8,867 nucleotides of DNA, taken from positions 1 through 8,867 of the forward strand of contig JAOUJR010000056.1 in NCBI GenBank assembly GCA_029883145.1, written 5' to 3'. Made by a program: the position numbers and the translations under genes. The notes under the pieces were generated by a model. The model saw only the letters and a program-made list of their open reading frames with translations. It ran no database searches and had not been told where the DNA came from. Shown here piece by piece: positions 1 to 7,915 of this stretch (position 1 is its first letter; each line of letters begins with the position of its first letter). This stretch comes from Nitrospirota bacterium (GTDB lineage Bacteria; Nitrospirota; Thermodesulfovibrionia; Thermodesulfovibrionales; SM23-35).

Positions 1-80
1 CAGTCTTTATTTATTGTACGACATAGGAAAAATGAAGAATCATTACAAAATATTTAGTCAGAACAATGTGTTCGCAGTCA

Positions 81-110
81 TTGTAATATTAAATCAATTT
101 ATGTTAAAAT
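81..110 (+). promoter_or_regulatory. Putative sigma-70-type promoter of the citrate synthase-icd unit
   Basis: A -35-like TTGTAA (81-86) lies 18 bases before a -10-like TAAAAT (105-110). A TG dinucleotide at 102-103 makes it an extended -10. Transcription would start near 117 and leave a leader of about 40 bases before the ATG at 158. The rest of 1-157 shows no convincing gene. AT-rich DNA produces such matches by chance, so confidence is moderate. Confidence 0.4.
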
Positions 111-157
111 GTAAACTTAAATTATTCCTAATCTTAAAAGAGGTAAAAAAGACTATT

Positions 158-1393
158 ATGAAAAACAAAGTATATTTGATAGACGTGACAAACAGGGATG
201 GTGTCCAGACATCCAGGATACTCCTCCCAAAACTTTCTAAAACGATGTTAAACATCTATTTTGATGAGATGGGTGTCTATCAAAGCGAGATAGGTTTCCC
301 AACCCTCAAACATGAAGTCAATTACATAAACGCAAACCTCGAACTTGTAAAACTTGGCGCGATAAAAAGAATCCATCTCGAAGGCTGGTGCAGGGCAATC
401 CCTGAGGACGTGCAGCTTTCTTTAAAAAACTGTCCTGAGCTCAAGCATCTCAACATCTCGATTTCCACATCAGAGATAATGATACAGGGTAAGTTTCAGG
501 GGAGAAAAACCTTTAAAGACATCGTGAAATCTCTTGTTGCAGCAGTAAAGACTGCAAAGGAACTCGGGATAGAAACCTTAGGAGTAAATGCAGAAGATGC
601 ATCAAGAACTGAGCTTGACAGACTTATAGAATTCATTCTCGCAGGCAAAGATGCAGGGGCAGATCGCTTCAGATACTGTGATACACTTGGTACAGATGAC
701 CCAATAACAATATATGAGAGGACTAAGGCACTTGCGCTCGCTACAAAGTTTCCCATAGAAATGCACTGCCATAACGATCTCGGAATGGCAGAGGCGGTAT
801 CTGTTTCCGGGGCGCAGGGAGCCATAGAATGTGGCGTTGACTCCTATATAAATACAACTGTCAATGGTTACGGAGAACGCTGTGGAAATTGTGACCTTGT
901 ATCAACAATCTTAGCGCTGAATTTCTCACAGGGCCTTAAAAATAAAGTCCCTCTCGATGAGCATGTAGACCTCAGGAAAGCATGGAAACTCAGCAGATAT
1001 GCATCATATGCATTCAATATTCCAATACCGATAAATCAACCGGGAGTAGGTGCAAATGCATTTGCTCACGAATCAGGAATACATGCAGACGGAGCTCTTA
1101 AGGACAGACGTAACTATGAACTTTATGACCCTGAGGATGTGGGAAGAGGCGAACCAGAACTTCTTGAAACTGGAAGGATAATCACCACAGGAGAATATGG
1201 GGGCATTAAAGGCTTCAGGTATGTCTATGACAAACTTGGCAAACATTTTCATGATGACAATGAAGCAAGAAGGATTCTCGAACTCGTACAGTATGCCAAT
1301 CTGCACACACAAAAGCCCCTTACAGATGATGAGTTGAAATTCATTGCGACTTATCCTGAGATTGTACAGAAAATACTCACAGTAAATCCATAA
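158..1393 (+). CDS. Re-type citrate synthase (homocitrate/isopropylmalate synthase family)
   Basis: Predicted cytosolic enzyme of 411 residues that would condense oxaloacetate and acetyl-CoA to citrate with Re-face stereochemistry. It belongs to the HMGL-like/LeuA-NifV superfamily and is unrelated to ordinary GltA. Visible are the N-terminal [10 protein letters not shown] (residues 9-18, where most LeuA/NifV proteins have DTTLRDGEQ), NAEDASRT (144-151), the metal-binding HCHNDLGMA (203-211), NGYGERCGN (236-244) and [12 protein letters not shown] (301-312). The LeuA C-terminal regulatory domain is absent, since only about 100 residues follow GIHADG. The VTNRDGVQT form and the early part of the protein resemble, from memory, the biochemically proven Re-citrate synthase of Clostridium kluyveri. 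The ATG at 158 was chosen because the protein family starts here, with AGAGG at 139-143. The frame stays open upstream to 14, but those 48 codons look non-coding. The next gene is icd, overlapping by one base, which supports a citrate rather than a leucine or lysine role. Alternatives are homocitrate or citramalate synthase. Confidence 0.82.
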   Translation: MKNKVYLIDVTNRDGVQTSRILLPKLSKTMLNIYFDEMGVYQSEIGFPTLKHEVNYINANLELVKLGAIKRIHLEGWCRAIPEDVQLSLKNCPELKHLNISISTSEIMIQGKFQGRKTFKDIVKSLVAAVKTAKELGIETLGVNAEDASRTELDRLIEFILAGKDAGADRFRYCDTLGTDDPITIYERTKALALATKFPIEMHCHNDLGMAEAVSVSGAQGAIECGVDSYINTTVNGYGERCGNCDLVSTILALNFSQGLKNKVPLDEHVDLRKAWKLSRYASYAFNIPIPINQPGVGANAFAHESGIHADGALKDRRNYELYDPEDVGRGEPELLETGRIITTGEYGGIKGFRYVYDKLGKHFHDDNEARRILELVQYANLHTQKPLTDDELKFIATYPEIVQKILTVNP

Positions 1394-2478
1394 TGCATAC
1401 AGTCACATTAATTCGAGGAGATGGTGTAGGACCTGAGATCTCCGAAGCCACTCAACGCGTCATTGAAGCAACGGGTGTTGCTATCACATGGGACATCCAG
1501 GAGGCAGGACAGGCGGCATTTGAAAAAGAAGGAACCCCACTACCTCAGAGAGTCATAGATTCTATAAATAAGAATAAGGTCGCACTCAAAGGGCCTATTA
1601 CCACGCCCGTGGGAACAGGCTTCAGGAGTGTGAATGTTGCCCTTAGACAAAACCTCGACCTTTATTGTTGCTTAAGGCCATGTAAAACATTTAATGGCGC
1701 AAAGACAAAATATAAAGACATTGATCTCGTGATCGTCAGGGAAAACACTGAAGACTTGTACGCGGGAATCGAATTCGAGAAGGATTCAGAAGAGACAAAA
1801 CAGCTTATAGACTTTATTAGCAATGCTACAGGAAAGAAAATCAGATTCGATTCAGGTATCAGTATAAAACCTATATCTGTGTATGCCACAGAGAGGATTG
1901 TACGGTTCGCATTCGAGTATGCAAGAAAAAATAAAAGGAAAAAAGTAACCGCTGTCCACAAAGCAAATATAATGAAGTATTCAGACGGACTATTTCTTGA
2001 AACTGCAAGGAATGTTGCAAAGGAATATGCAGATATCGAGTTTGAAGACAGGATAGTTGACAATATGTGTATGCAGCTCGTACAGAAGCCCAAGCTCTAT
2101 GATGTGATTGTTCTTCCCAATCTCTATGGAGATATCATATCTGATCTTGCCGCAGGCCTTATCGGAGGACTTGGTCTTGCACCAGGTGCAAACATCGGAG
2201 ATGACATTGCGGTCTTCGAGCCCACACACGGGAGTGCGCCAAAATACAAGGGCTTGAATAAAATAAACCCTATGGCTATGATACTATCCGGGGTTATGAT
2301 GCTCAACCATATTGGTGAAACAAAACCAGCAGAAAGATTAGAAAAGGCGATTGCCTCAGTTATCGCAGAGGGCAGGTATCTTACCTATGATATGAAGCCG
2401 AATCCTGAAGACCTTACTGCCGCAACCACTTCACAGGTAGCAGATGCAATCATTGATACCTTGAAAAAGATACAATAA
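1393..2478 (+). CDS. icd: Isocitrate dehydrogenase, NAD(P)-dependent, short type
   Basis: Oxidatively decarboxylates isocitrate to 2-oxoglutarate (or the reverse). The 361-residue protein is of the isocitrate/isopropylmalate dehydrogenase family. The N-terminal [10 protein letters not shown] (7-16) is typical. Substrate residues fit isocitrate rather than isopropylmalate: S79, N81, R85 and R95 in the SVNVALR...LRP region match E. coli Icd S113, N115, R119 and R129. R116 and Y123 (VRENTEDLY) match R153 and Y160. K190 and metal ligands D223, D247 and D251 are also present. The coenzyme loop reads HGSAPKYKG (279-287); K284-Y285 match the NADP-type Lys-Tyr of E. coli Icd (344/345), where NAD enzymes usually have Asp-Ile. 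The E. coli Arg395 position seems to be Pro, so the coenzyme is unsettled. The ATG shares its A with the upstream TAA (TAATG, 1391-1395) and has no Shine-Dalgarno sequence, so translation is probably coupled to the synthase gene. The protein is shorter than E. coli Icd (416 residues), as in archaeal-like and mitochondrial-like forms. Confidence 0.9.
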   Translation: MHTVTLIRGDGVGPEISEATQRVIEATGVAITWDIQEAGQAAFEKEGTPLPQRVIDSINKNKVALKGPITTPVGTGFRSVNVALRQNLDLYCCLRPCKTFNGAKTKYKDIDLVIVRENTEDLYAGIEFEKDSEETKQLIDFISNATGKKIRFDSGISIKPISVYATERIVRFAFEYARKNKRKKVTAVHKANIMKYSDGLFLETARNVAKEYADIEFEDRIVDNMCMQLVQKPKLYDVIVLPNLYGDIISDLAAGLIGGLGLAPGANIGDDIAVFEPTHGSAPKYKGLNKINPMAMILSGVMMLNHIGETKPAERLEKAIASVIAEGRYLTYDMKPNPEDLTAATTSQVADAIIDTLKKIQ

Positions 2479-2542
2479 TTTCAGAGAGTGGTAGCATCAT
2501 TTCACAATACACAATTATCTATGACTGATAAAAAATAAACAC

Positions 2543-3853
2543 ATGTGGCTTGAGATACTTCTCATATCAATATTTATCTTAATTAATGGCTTCTTTGCAG
2601 CTTCAGAAATTGCAGTAGTTACCTCAAGAAGGTCACGCATCAAACAATTAATGGAAGAAGGCAACAAAAATGCCATTATCCTGAATAAACTAAGAGAAAC
2701 TCCCGATAGATTTCTCGCCACAATTCAAATTGGGATTACTTTTGCAGGGGCAATTGCATCTGCAGTTGGGGGTGCTGCTGCAGTGAAGGTTATCAAACCC
2801 TTATTAAAAGATGTTCCAATACCAATCATTTCCGCATCCAGCGAGGCAATATCCATAGGCATTGTTGTCGTCATCATTACATACTTTTCTCTTATATTTG
2901 GTGAACTGATTCCAAAATCCATTGCACTTTCAAATCCAGAAAACTTAGGTATGATCACCGCACCGACTATTGATAAATTCTCTAAAATTGCAACAGTACT
3001 TGTCCGTATACTTACCATGAGCACCAATATACTTTTAAAGCCTTTTGGTAAAAAGACATTTACTGAACGAGAATACATTTCTGAGGAAGAATTAAAACTG
3101 CTTTTGGAGGAAGGCAGGGAACAGGGAGTCTTTGAACCAGAAGAAAAGAAGCTCATCCACAGTGTGTTTGAATTTACAGACACCTTTGTGAAGGAAGTAA
3201 TGATTCCATCTCCACAAATGGTTACCGTAGGAATCAATAAGTCTGTAGATGAGGTGAAATCAATCATATTCGAGGAAAAATTTTCCCGTTACCCTGTCAT
3301 AGGCAAAGATATAAATGATATCAGAGGGTTTCTCTATGCTAAGGATTTTTTCAATATTCTTTCCAGTACGAGTAAGGTTGATTTACGAAAAATCATCAAG
3401 CCTCCAATATACACACCCGAAACAATGAAGATAACTATTTTGTTGAGAGAAATGCAGAAAAAAAGGGTTCACATGGCAATAGCAATAGATGAATATGGAG
3501 CGGTTTCAGGGCTTGTGACATTGGAGGATCTTATTGAAGAGATTGTTGGTGAAATCAGAGATGAATATGATACCGAGAGTCCTGTCATTCAACTCGGTGA
3601 TGGTTCAATGATCATAGATGCCTCAATAAGTATCAGGGATCTTGGTGAGGATTACAATATAGAAATCCCTGAATCACCCGAATATGAAACGCTTGGCGGT
3701 TTTATTGTCACATTCCTTCAAAAGATACCACAGACAGGTGATACAGTTGAGATCGAAGATAAGAGATTAAAAATCATTGAAATGGTAGGTCAAAGAATCG
3801 CAAAGGTAAAACTTGAACTTTTACCTAAAGAAACTTTGGAAGAAACCCTCTAA
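2543..3853 (+). CDS. CNNM/CorC (HlyC) family membrane protein with CBS domains
   Basis: Integral inner-membrane protein of 436 residues. Architecture in order: CNNM/DUF21 transmembrane domain (about 1-190), with hydrophobic segments near 1-24, 58-85, 100-128 and 138-165, the FFAASEIA motif (17-24) and GELIPKS (120-126); a cytosolic CBS pair (about 214-340) including DEYGAVSGLVTLEDLIEEI (316-334); and a C-terminal CorC_HlyC transporter-associated domain (about 350-428) with the ETLGGFI motif (382-388). Family members are often labelled hemolysins. Characterised relatives (CorC/MpfA and eukaryotic CNNM) act in magnesium or divalent-cation efflux with nucleotide sensing by the CBS pair, so ion transport is the best guess but the substrate cannot be read here. 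The start is the first ATG after an in-frame stop at 2522-2524. It has an A-rich leader and no Shine-Dalgarno sequence. It sits 64 bases after icd with no clear terminator or promoter, so co-transcription is possible but not shown. Confidence 0.88.
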   Translation: MWLEILLISIFILINGFFAASEIAVVTSRRSRIKQLMEEGNKNAIILNKLRETPDRFLATIQIGITFAGAIASAVGGAAAVKVIKPLLKDVPIPIISASSEAISIGIVVVIITYFSLIFGELIPKSIALSNPENLGMITAPTIDKFSKIATVLVRILTMSTNILLKPFGKKTFTEREYISEEELKLLLEEGREQGVFEPEEKKLIHSVFEFTDTFVKEVMIPSPQMVTVGINKSVDEVKSIIFEEKFSRYPVIGKDINDIRGFLYAKDFFNILSSTSKVDLRKIIKPPIYTPETMKITILLREMQKKRVHMAIAIDEYGAVSGLVTLEDLIEEIVGEIRDEYDTESPVIQLGDGSMIIDASISIRDLGEDYNIEIPESPEYETLGGFIVTFLQKIPQTGDTVEIEDKRLKIIEMVGQRIAKVKLELLPKETLEETL

Positions 3854-3880
3854 GTAAAGATTTCCCTTCACATTGTTTAC

Positions 3881-3910
3881 TTGCCATTGGTTTTCTGTTT
3901 CATTTATAAT
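3881..3910 (+). promoter_or_regulatory. Near-consensus promoter of mdh, predicting leaderless mRNA
   Basis: TTGCCA (3881-3886, five of six to TTGACA) is followed after 18 bases by a perfect TATAAT (3905-3910). The expected start of transcription, about 7 bases downstream, falls at 3917-3920, on or next to the mdh ATG at 3920. There is no room for a Shine-Dalgarno sequence and none is seen. The -35 overlaps the right arm of a weak 7-base inverted repeat (AAGTAAA 3852-3858, TTTACTT 3876-3882), of unknown meaning. Confidence 0.65.
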
Positions 3911-3919
3911 GAGACCGCA

Positions 3920-4846
3920 ATGAGAAAAAAAGTATCGATAATAGGTGCGGGTAATGTTGGTGCGACAACCGCACTTCTCATTGTGCAATCAGGAATTGCT
4001 GATGTTGTCCTTTTTGATATAGTAGAAGGGATTCCTCAGGGGAAAGCCCTTGACCTTGCAGAGGCGTGCCCACTCTGGAATTCATCATCGTTAATCAAAG
4101 GAACGAATGATTATTCTGATACCGCAAACTCTGACATTGTGGTGATTACCGCAGGGTTTCCCAGAAAACCAGGGATGTCAAGAGATGACCTCCTTCATGC
4201 CAATGCAGAAGTAGTCAGGCATGCGTGTAGTGAAATTTCAAAAACATCTCCTACTGCTATCATCATCATCGTTACCAATCCAATGGATGTAATGACATAC
4301 CTCGCATGGAAGACAACGGAGTTTTCCTGCAAGCGTGTTATGGGTATGGGAGGAATACTTGATTCCGCAAGATTAACTGCATTCCTTGCATGGGAATTCA
4401 ATGTATCACCGCAAGATATTGAAGCACTTGTGCTCGGAGGACATGGTGATGATATGGTACCTCTTTCAAGTTTTACCGCCGTGAAGGGAATACCAATAGC
4501 AAACCTTTTCACAAAAAAGAAATCTGATGCATTGATAGAGAGGACAAGAAAGGGAGGTGCAGAAATAGTTGCACTTCTCAAATCAGGGAGTGCTTATTAC
4601 GCACCTGCTGCAGCATCATCTCACATGATAAAATCAATCCTTCTCGATGAGAAACGTGTGCTTCCCTGCGCTGCCTATCTTAATGGAGAATATGGCATAA
4701 AAGATATCTACATGGGTGTCCCTGTAATACTCGGAAAAGAAGGTGTTGAAAAGATTATCGAGGTAAAACTTTCCAAGGAAGAAAAATCCCATTTCAGGAC
4801 ATCATGTGAATCTGTAAGAAAATTAATAAAAAAATTATCACTATAA
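3920..4846 (+). CDS. mdh: Malate dehydrogenase, LDH-like type, NAD-dependent
   Basis: Cytosolic enzyme interconverting malate and oxaloacetate with NAD. The 308-residue length is normal for the LDH-like malate dehydrogenases. The Rossmann motif is GAGNVG (9-14), and D33 at the end of strand 2 (VLFD) favours NAD over NADP. The specificity loop AGFPRKPGMSRDDLL (78-92) carries R82, the residue that marks malate rather than lactate dehydrogenase, and R88. N120 (VTNPMD), D148 and R151 (GGILDSARL) and the catalytic H175 (GGHGDDMVP) complete the active site. The ATG at 3920 starts directly before the Rossmann strand. An in-frame TTG at 3881 would add 13 residues but lies within the -35 element, so it was not used. 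Its product oxaloacetate is the substrate of the citrate synthase encoded at 158-1393, although the CNNM gene separates the two. mdh seems to have its own promoter. Confidence 0.95.
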   Translation: MRKKVSIIGAGNVGATTALLIVQSGIADVVLFDIVEGIPQGKALDLAEACPLWNSSSLIKGTNDYSDTANSDIVVITAGFPRKPGMSRDDLLHANAEVVRHACSEISKTSPTAIIIIVTNPMDVMTYLAWKTTEFSCKRVMGMGGILDSARLTAFLAWEFNVSPQDIEALVLGGHGDDMVPLSSFTAVKGIPIANLFTKKKSDALIERTRKGGAEIVALLKSGSAYYAPAAASSHMIKSILLDEKRVLPCAAYLNGEYGIKDIYMGVPVILGKEGVEKIIEVKLSKEEKSHFRTSCESVRKLIKKLSL

Positions 4847-4870
4847 CATTAAATCGATTTTTTGAGTTCA

Positions 4871-4940
4871 GTGAGTTATCTTTGTCTTTTATGTTACCCC
4901 TTAAAATTAAAACTGCGTAATCTAAAAAATGGTAACTCAC
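4871..4940 (+). promoter_or_regulatory. Long inverted repeat in ndk leader with competing pairings
   Basis: GTGAGTTATC (4871-4880) can pair with GGTAACTCAC (4931-4940) over ten positions (nine Watson-Crick, one G-U), extended by TTT (4881-4883) with AAA (4927-4929) past one bulged base. The right arm ends six bases before the Shine-Dalgarno sequence of ndk. Two other segments can pair with the same right arm: GTTACC (4893-4898) with GGTAAC (4931-4936), and TGAGTT (4863-4868) with AACTCA (4934-4939). Mutually exclusive stems are typical of leader control, but no known riboswitch family is recognised. No T-run follows the stem, so it is not an intrinsic terminator. A protein-binding site in DNA is another possibility. 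Confidence 0.4.
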
Positions 4941-4946
4941 AAAAAT

Positions 4947-4952
4947 AGGAGG
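4947..4952 (+). promoter_or_regulatory. Strong Shine-Dalgarno AGGAGG that decides the ndk start
   Basis: AGGAGG lies one base before an ATG at 4954 and four bases before a second ATG at 4957. Only the second has workable spacing, and it gives the usual Ndk N-terminus ([12 protein letters not shown]). It is the strongest ribosome-binding site in the window. Confidence 0.75.
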
Positions 4953-4956
4953 AATG

Positions 4957-5370
4957 ATGGAGAAGACCTTATCAATAGTGAAACCTGACGGTGTGAAGAA
5001 AAAAGTAATTGGTGAAGTCATAAGGCGATTTGAACAAAACGGTCTCAGGATTGCAGCAATGAAGATGCTCAAAATAGCAAAAGATGAGGCAAAAGGATTT
5101 TATATTGTTCATAAGGAAAGACCATTTTACGAAAGCCTCACTCATTTTATGTCAGAAGGCCCAATCGTGGTGATGGTAATCGAAGGAGAAAATGTTATTC
5201 ATAGAGTCAGGGAATTGATGGGTGCAACGAACCCGAAAGATGCAGCTCCTGGTACAATCAGGGCTGATTTTGGTTCAGACATCGAACATAATATCGTTCA
5301 CGGATCTGATTCAAAAGAATCCGCTTCTTTTGAAATACCATACTTTTTCCCTTATATTGAAATTCATTAA
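4957..5370 (+). CDS. ndk: Nucleoside diphosphate kinase
   Basis: Transfers the terminal phosphate of ATP to nucleoside diphosphates through a phosphohistidine, balancing NTP and dNTP pools in the cytosol. From the ATG at 4957 the protein has 137 residues, the normal bacterial length. It begins [10 protein letters not shown] (4-13) with the nucleotide-site lysine K9. It carries ERPFY (54-58), MGATNP (88-93), GTIRADFG (99-106) and the signature NIVHGSDS (112-119) with catalytic H115. An ATG one codon earlier (4954) gives one extra Met and is less likely because the Shine-Dalgarno sequence would be only one base away. It follows mdh after about 110 bases that contain a possible structured leader. 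No strong sigma-70 promoter was found in that gap, so it may be read through from mdh. Confidence 0.96.
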   Translation: MEKTLSIVKPDGVKKKVIGEVIRRFEQNGLRIAAMKMLKIAKDEAKGFYIVHKERPFYESLTHFMSEGPIVVMVIEGENVIHRVRELMGATNPKDAAPGTIRADFGSDIEHNIVHGSDSKESASFEIPYFFPYIEIH

Positions 5371-5380
5371 ACCAACATTA

Positions 5381-5410
5381 TTGACTTTCTCCGCAAAAAA
5401 AAGATACTAT
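5381..5410 (+). promoter_or_regulatory. Putative promoter of clpC
   Basis: TTGACT (5381-5386, five of six to consensus) and TACTAT (5405-5410, four of six) are separated by 18 bases. Transcription would start near 5417, leaving a leader of about 28 bases that contains AGGAGA (5435-5440), four bases before the ATG at 5445. No CIRCE element, tandem CtsR box or sigma-32-type promoter was seen, so stress control is not evident from the sequence. Confidence 0.5.
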
Positions 5411-5444
5411 TCAATAGACGGCGTAAAAAATTTCAGGAGAAATA

Positions 5445-7886
5445 ATGTTTGAGAAGTTTACAGAGCGCGGAAGAAAAATAATTATTTATGCAAAGGAAGA
5501 AGCTGAAAAACGTCAGAACGATTATCTCGGTACAGAACATCTCTTACTCGCTGTCTTAAGAGAAGAAGATGGAATTCCTGTCTCAATCCTGAAAAGAATG
5601 GGTCTGACCCGAGAAGACGTCCGAGTTGAGATAGAGAGGAATCTTCCTCAGGGAACAGATGTCATGACCTTCGGTGATATACCTTTTACCCCACGCGCAA
5701 AAAAAGTTCTCGAACTTGCTGTTGAAGAAGCGAGACTTCTCGGACACAATTACATCGGGAGTGAACATATCCTTCTCGGACTTATAAGGGAAGAGGAAGG
5801 CATAGGAGGCAAGATACTTCGCAACTTTGGTGCAAACCTTCTCGGGGCAAGACAGCTCACAATCAACTTCTCCTTAAGAACTCATACACATATAAAAGAA
5901 AGAAGGAGCACAACCCCTGCACTTGACGAGTTTGGAAGAGACCTTACGCTCATGGCACGGGAAGGAAAACTTGACCCTGTGATAAACAGAGAAGACGAGA
6001 TAGAGCGTCTTATACAAATACTGGGCAGAAGAATTAAAAATAATCCTGTAATTATTGGTGAACCTGGTGTGGGAAAGACCGCGATAGTGGAGGGGCTTGC
6101 ACAAAATATTATCTCGGGTGATGTGCCTGACAGCCTTTTAGGAAAACGCATTGTCTCACTCGACCTCGGTGCGTTGATTGCAGGGACAAAATACAGAGGT
6201 CAATTTGAAGAGAGACTCAAAATTGTGATGAAGGAAATAATCCAGTCAGACAATGTCATACTCTTTATTGACGAGCTCCATACCCTTATAGGCGCGGGTG
6301 CTGCGGAAGGATCTGTAGACGCATCAAGCATGCTGAAACCTGCTCTTTCAAGGGGAGAAATACAGTGCATCGGTGCAACGACACCTGACGAGTACAGAAA
6401 ATACATTGAGAAAGATGGTGCCCTCGAGCGTAGATTCCAGCCAGTTACTATACAGTCACCAAATGTTGAAAGTACAATAGACATTTTAAAAGGCCTCCGA
6501 CCCAGATATGAGATCCATCACAAAGTAAAGATAAGCGATGATGCAATTGAAGCTGCAGCAAGATTATCCGATAGATATATTTCTGACAGGTATCTGCCGG
6601 ACAAGGCAATAGATGTAATAGACGAGACAGGGTCAAGAATTAAATTAAAAAGATATACTCCTCCCCATGAACTGAAGGATCTCGAAGCTGATATACAGAA
6701 GTTTTCAAGAGAAAAAAATTTATATATAAAACTCCATGACCTTGAAAAGGCTTCATCCGCCCGGTTAGAAGAAGAAAAACTCAAACAGCTTCATGACGAA
6801 TTATACAAACAATGGAGAGATAATATAATTAAGGAAATACCTGTTGTTATGGAAGAGGAAATTGCATACACTGTATCCAAGATGACAGGCATACCACTTT
6901 CAAAACTTGAAGAAAAGGAATCAGAGAAACTCATACGGATGGAGGAAGAACTCCACAAAAAGATAATAGGTCAGGAAGAAGCGCTTAGGGCCGTTTCAAG
7001 AGCAATAAGAAGGTCAAGGGCGGGACTTAAGTCCAGCAAGAAACCGATAGGCTCATTCTTCTTCCTTGGCCCTACAGGTGTAGGCAAGACAGAGCTTGCA
7101 AAAGTTCTGGCATGGTTTATGTTCAATGATGAGAATGCACTTATAAAGATAGATATGTCTGAATATTTGGAAAGATTTAATGTTTCAAGACTGACAGGTG
7201 CCCCTCCAGGATATGTAGGTTATGAAGAAGGAGGCCAGCTTACAGAAAAGATAAGAAAGAAACCTTATTCTGTCGTACTCTTTGACGAAATTGAAAAAGC
7301 ACATCCGGATGTCTTTAACATACTCCTTCAGGTACTTGATGAAGGAGTACTTACAGACAGCTTTGGAAGGAAGGTTGATTTCAGGAACACGGTAATAATC
7401 ATGACGTCAAATGTCGGTGCTCGATTAATCGAAAAGGCAACTCCTCTCGGTTTCCAGAGAGGCTCATCTGAGTTTATATATGAAAAGATGAAAGAGAATG
7501 TACTTCATGAACTTAAAAAGACATTCAACCCGGAGTTTTTAAACCGTGTTGATGAAATAGTTGTTTTCCATGCGCTCGAAAAAGAACATCTGCTCTCCAT
7601 TATTGACTTACTCGTTGAAGAGACAAACAGGATGCTTATTGACCAGGAACTTATCATCGAGGTGTCTCCTGAGGTCAAGGAATGGATACTAAAGCATTAC
7701 TATCAGCCTCTATATGGTGCACGACCAATGAGAAGAGCAGTACAAAAAGTAATAGAAGATCCACTCTCTGAAGAAATCCTCAAGGGAAGGTTTAGAGGCA
7801 TACATAGAGTGAACGTTGTCCTCGAAGGTGACTCTACTGCATTCATTGAAGCCGAAGAAGCCTCTCTCGTATCTGGTGTTAACTAA
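5445..7886 (+). CDS. clpC: ATP-dependent Clp protease ATP-binding subunit ClpC
   Basis: Hexameric AAA+ unfoldase that would feed substrates to ClpP in the cytosol. The 813-residue protein is full length for ClpC. It has two N-terminal Clp repeats (about 1-145, each with an EHLLLA/EHILLG-type motif). The first AAA module has Walker A GEPGVGKT (205-212), Walker B ILFIDE (272-277) and arginine-finger ERRF (328-331). A short ClpC-type middle domain follows (about 405-465), with the UVR-like [15 protein letters not shown] (432-446), rather than the long ClpB coiled coil. The second AAA module has Walker A GPTGVGKT (542-549), the pore loop GYVGYEEGG (589-597), Walker B VVLFDE (610-615), FLNRVDE (698-704) and sensor-2 GARP (758-761). 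LGF (668-670) sits at the place of the ClpP-binding IGF/VGF loop, supporting a protease partner rather than a disaggregase. No mcsA, mcsB, ctsR or clpP is in the window, so the usual Firmicutes ctsR-mcsA-mcsB-clpC arrangement is not present immediately upstream. Confidence 0.97.
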   Translation: MFEKFTERGRKIIIYAKEEAEKRQNDYLGTEHLLLAVLREEDGIPVSILKRMGLTREDVRVEIERNLPQGTDVMTFGDIPFTPRAKKVLELAVEEARLLGHNYIGSEHILLGLIREEEGIGGKILRNFGANLLGARQLTINFSLRTHTHIKERRSTTPALDEFGRDLTLMAREGKLDPVINREDEIERLIQILGRRIKNNPVIIGEPGVGKTAIVEGLAQNIISGDVPDSLLGKRIVSLDLGALIAGTKYRGQFEERLKIVMKEIIQSDNVILFIDELHTLIGAGAAEGSVDASSMLKPALSRGEIQCIGATTPDEYRKYIEKDGALERRFQPVTIQSPNVESTIDILKGLRPRYEIHHKVKISDDAIEAAARLSDRYISDRYLPDKAIDVIDETGSRIKLKRYTPPHELKDLEADIQKFSREKNLYIKLHDLEKASSARLEEEKLKQLHDELYKQWRDNIIKEIPVVMEEEIAYTVSKMTGIPLSKLEEKESEKLIRMEEELHKKIIGQEEALRAVSRAIRRSRAGLKSSKKPIGSFFFLGPTGVGKTELAKVLAWFMFNDENALIKIDMSEYLERFNVSRLTGAPPGYVGYEEGGQLTEKIRKKPYSVVLFDEIEKAHPDVFNILLQVLDEGVLTDSFGRKVDFRNTVIIMTSNVGARLIEKATPLGFQRGSSEFIYEKMKENVLHELKKTFNPEFLNRVDEIVVFHALEKEHLLSIIDLLVEETNRMLIDQELIIEVSPEVKEWILKHYYQPLYGARPMRRAVQKVIEDPLSEEILKGRFRGIHRVNVVLEGDSTAFIEAEEASLVSGVN

Positions 7887-7915
7887 TTCTCATCTAAAAT
7901 TTTGCGTTATATATA

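Noticed and set aside
14..157. In-frame extension of the citrate synthase gene upstream by 48 codons
   Set aside because: The extra residues have no family resemblance, the DNA is AT-rich and contains the likely promoter, and the ATG at 158 gives the normal N-terminus.
496..825. 109-codon minus-strand frame inside the citrate synthase gene, and the other minus-strand frames in the window
   Set aside because: All lie opposite clear + strand genes with conserved motifs, and their translations are low-complexity Ser/Ile/Phe-rich shadows without domains.
2521..2538. Five-codon reading frame (MTDKK) just upstream of the CNNM gene
   Set aside because: No ribosome-binding site, and so short a frame is expected by chance; no sign of a leader peptide with control codons.
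3852..3882. Inverted repeat AAGTAAA / TTTACTT as a terminator after the CNNM gene
   Set aside because: The stem is seven bases and AT-rich with a 17-base loop and no following T-run. It overlaps the mdh -35 element, so an operator is possible but unsupported.
4828..4863. A-run and T-run after mdh (with palindrome AAATCGATTT) as an intrinsic terminator
   Set aside because: The possible stem is nearly all A-U with no GC core, too weak to call.
5380..5392. TTGACTTT as a CtsR-type heat-shock operator before clpC
   Set aside because: CtsR sites are tandem heptads; only one half-like copy is present and it serves well as the -35 element.
5222..5452. 76-codon + strand frame overlapping ndk and the clpC start
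   Set aside because: It is a shadow of ndk in another frame and runs through the clpC promoter; no recognisable protein features.
7887..7915. TTCTCA (7887-7892) and TATATA (7910-7915) as a promoter for the thioredoxin gene
   Set aside because: Each box matches only four of six, and transcription would begin inside or after the TTG start codon.
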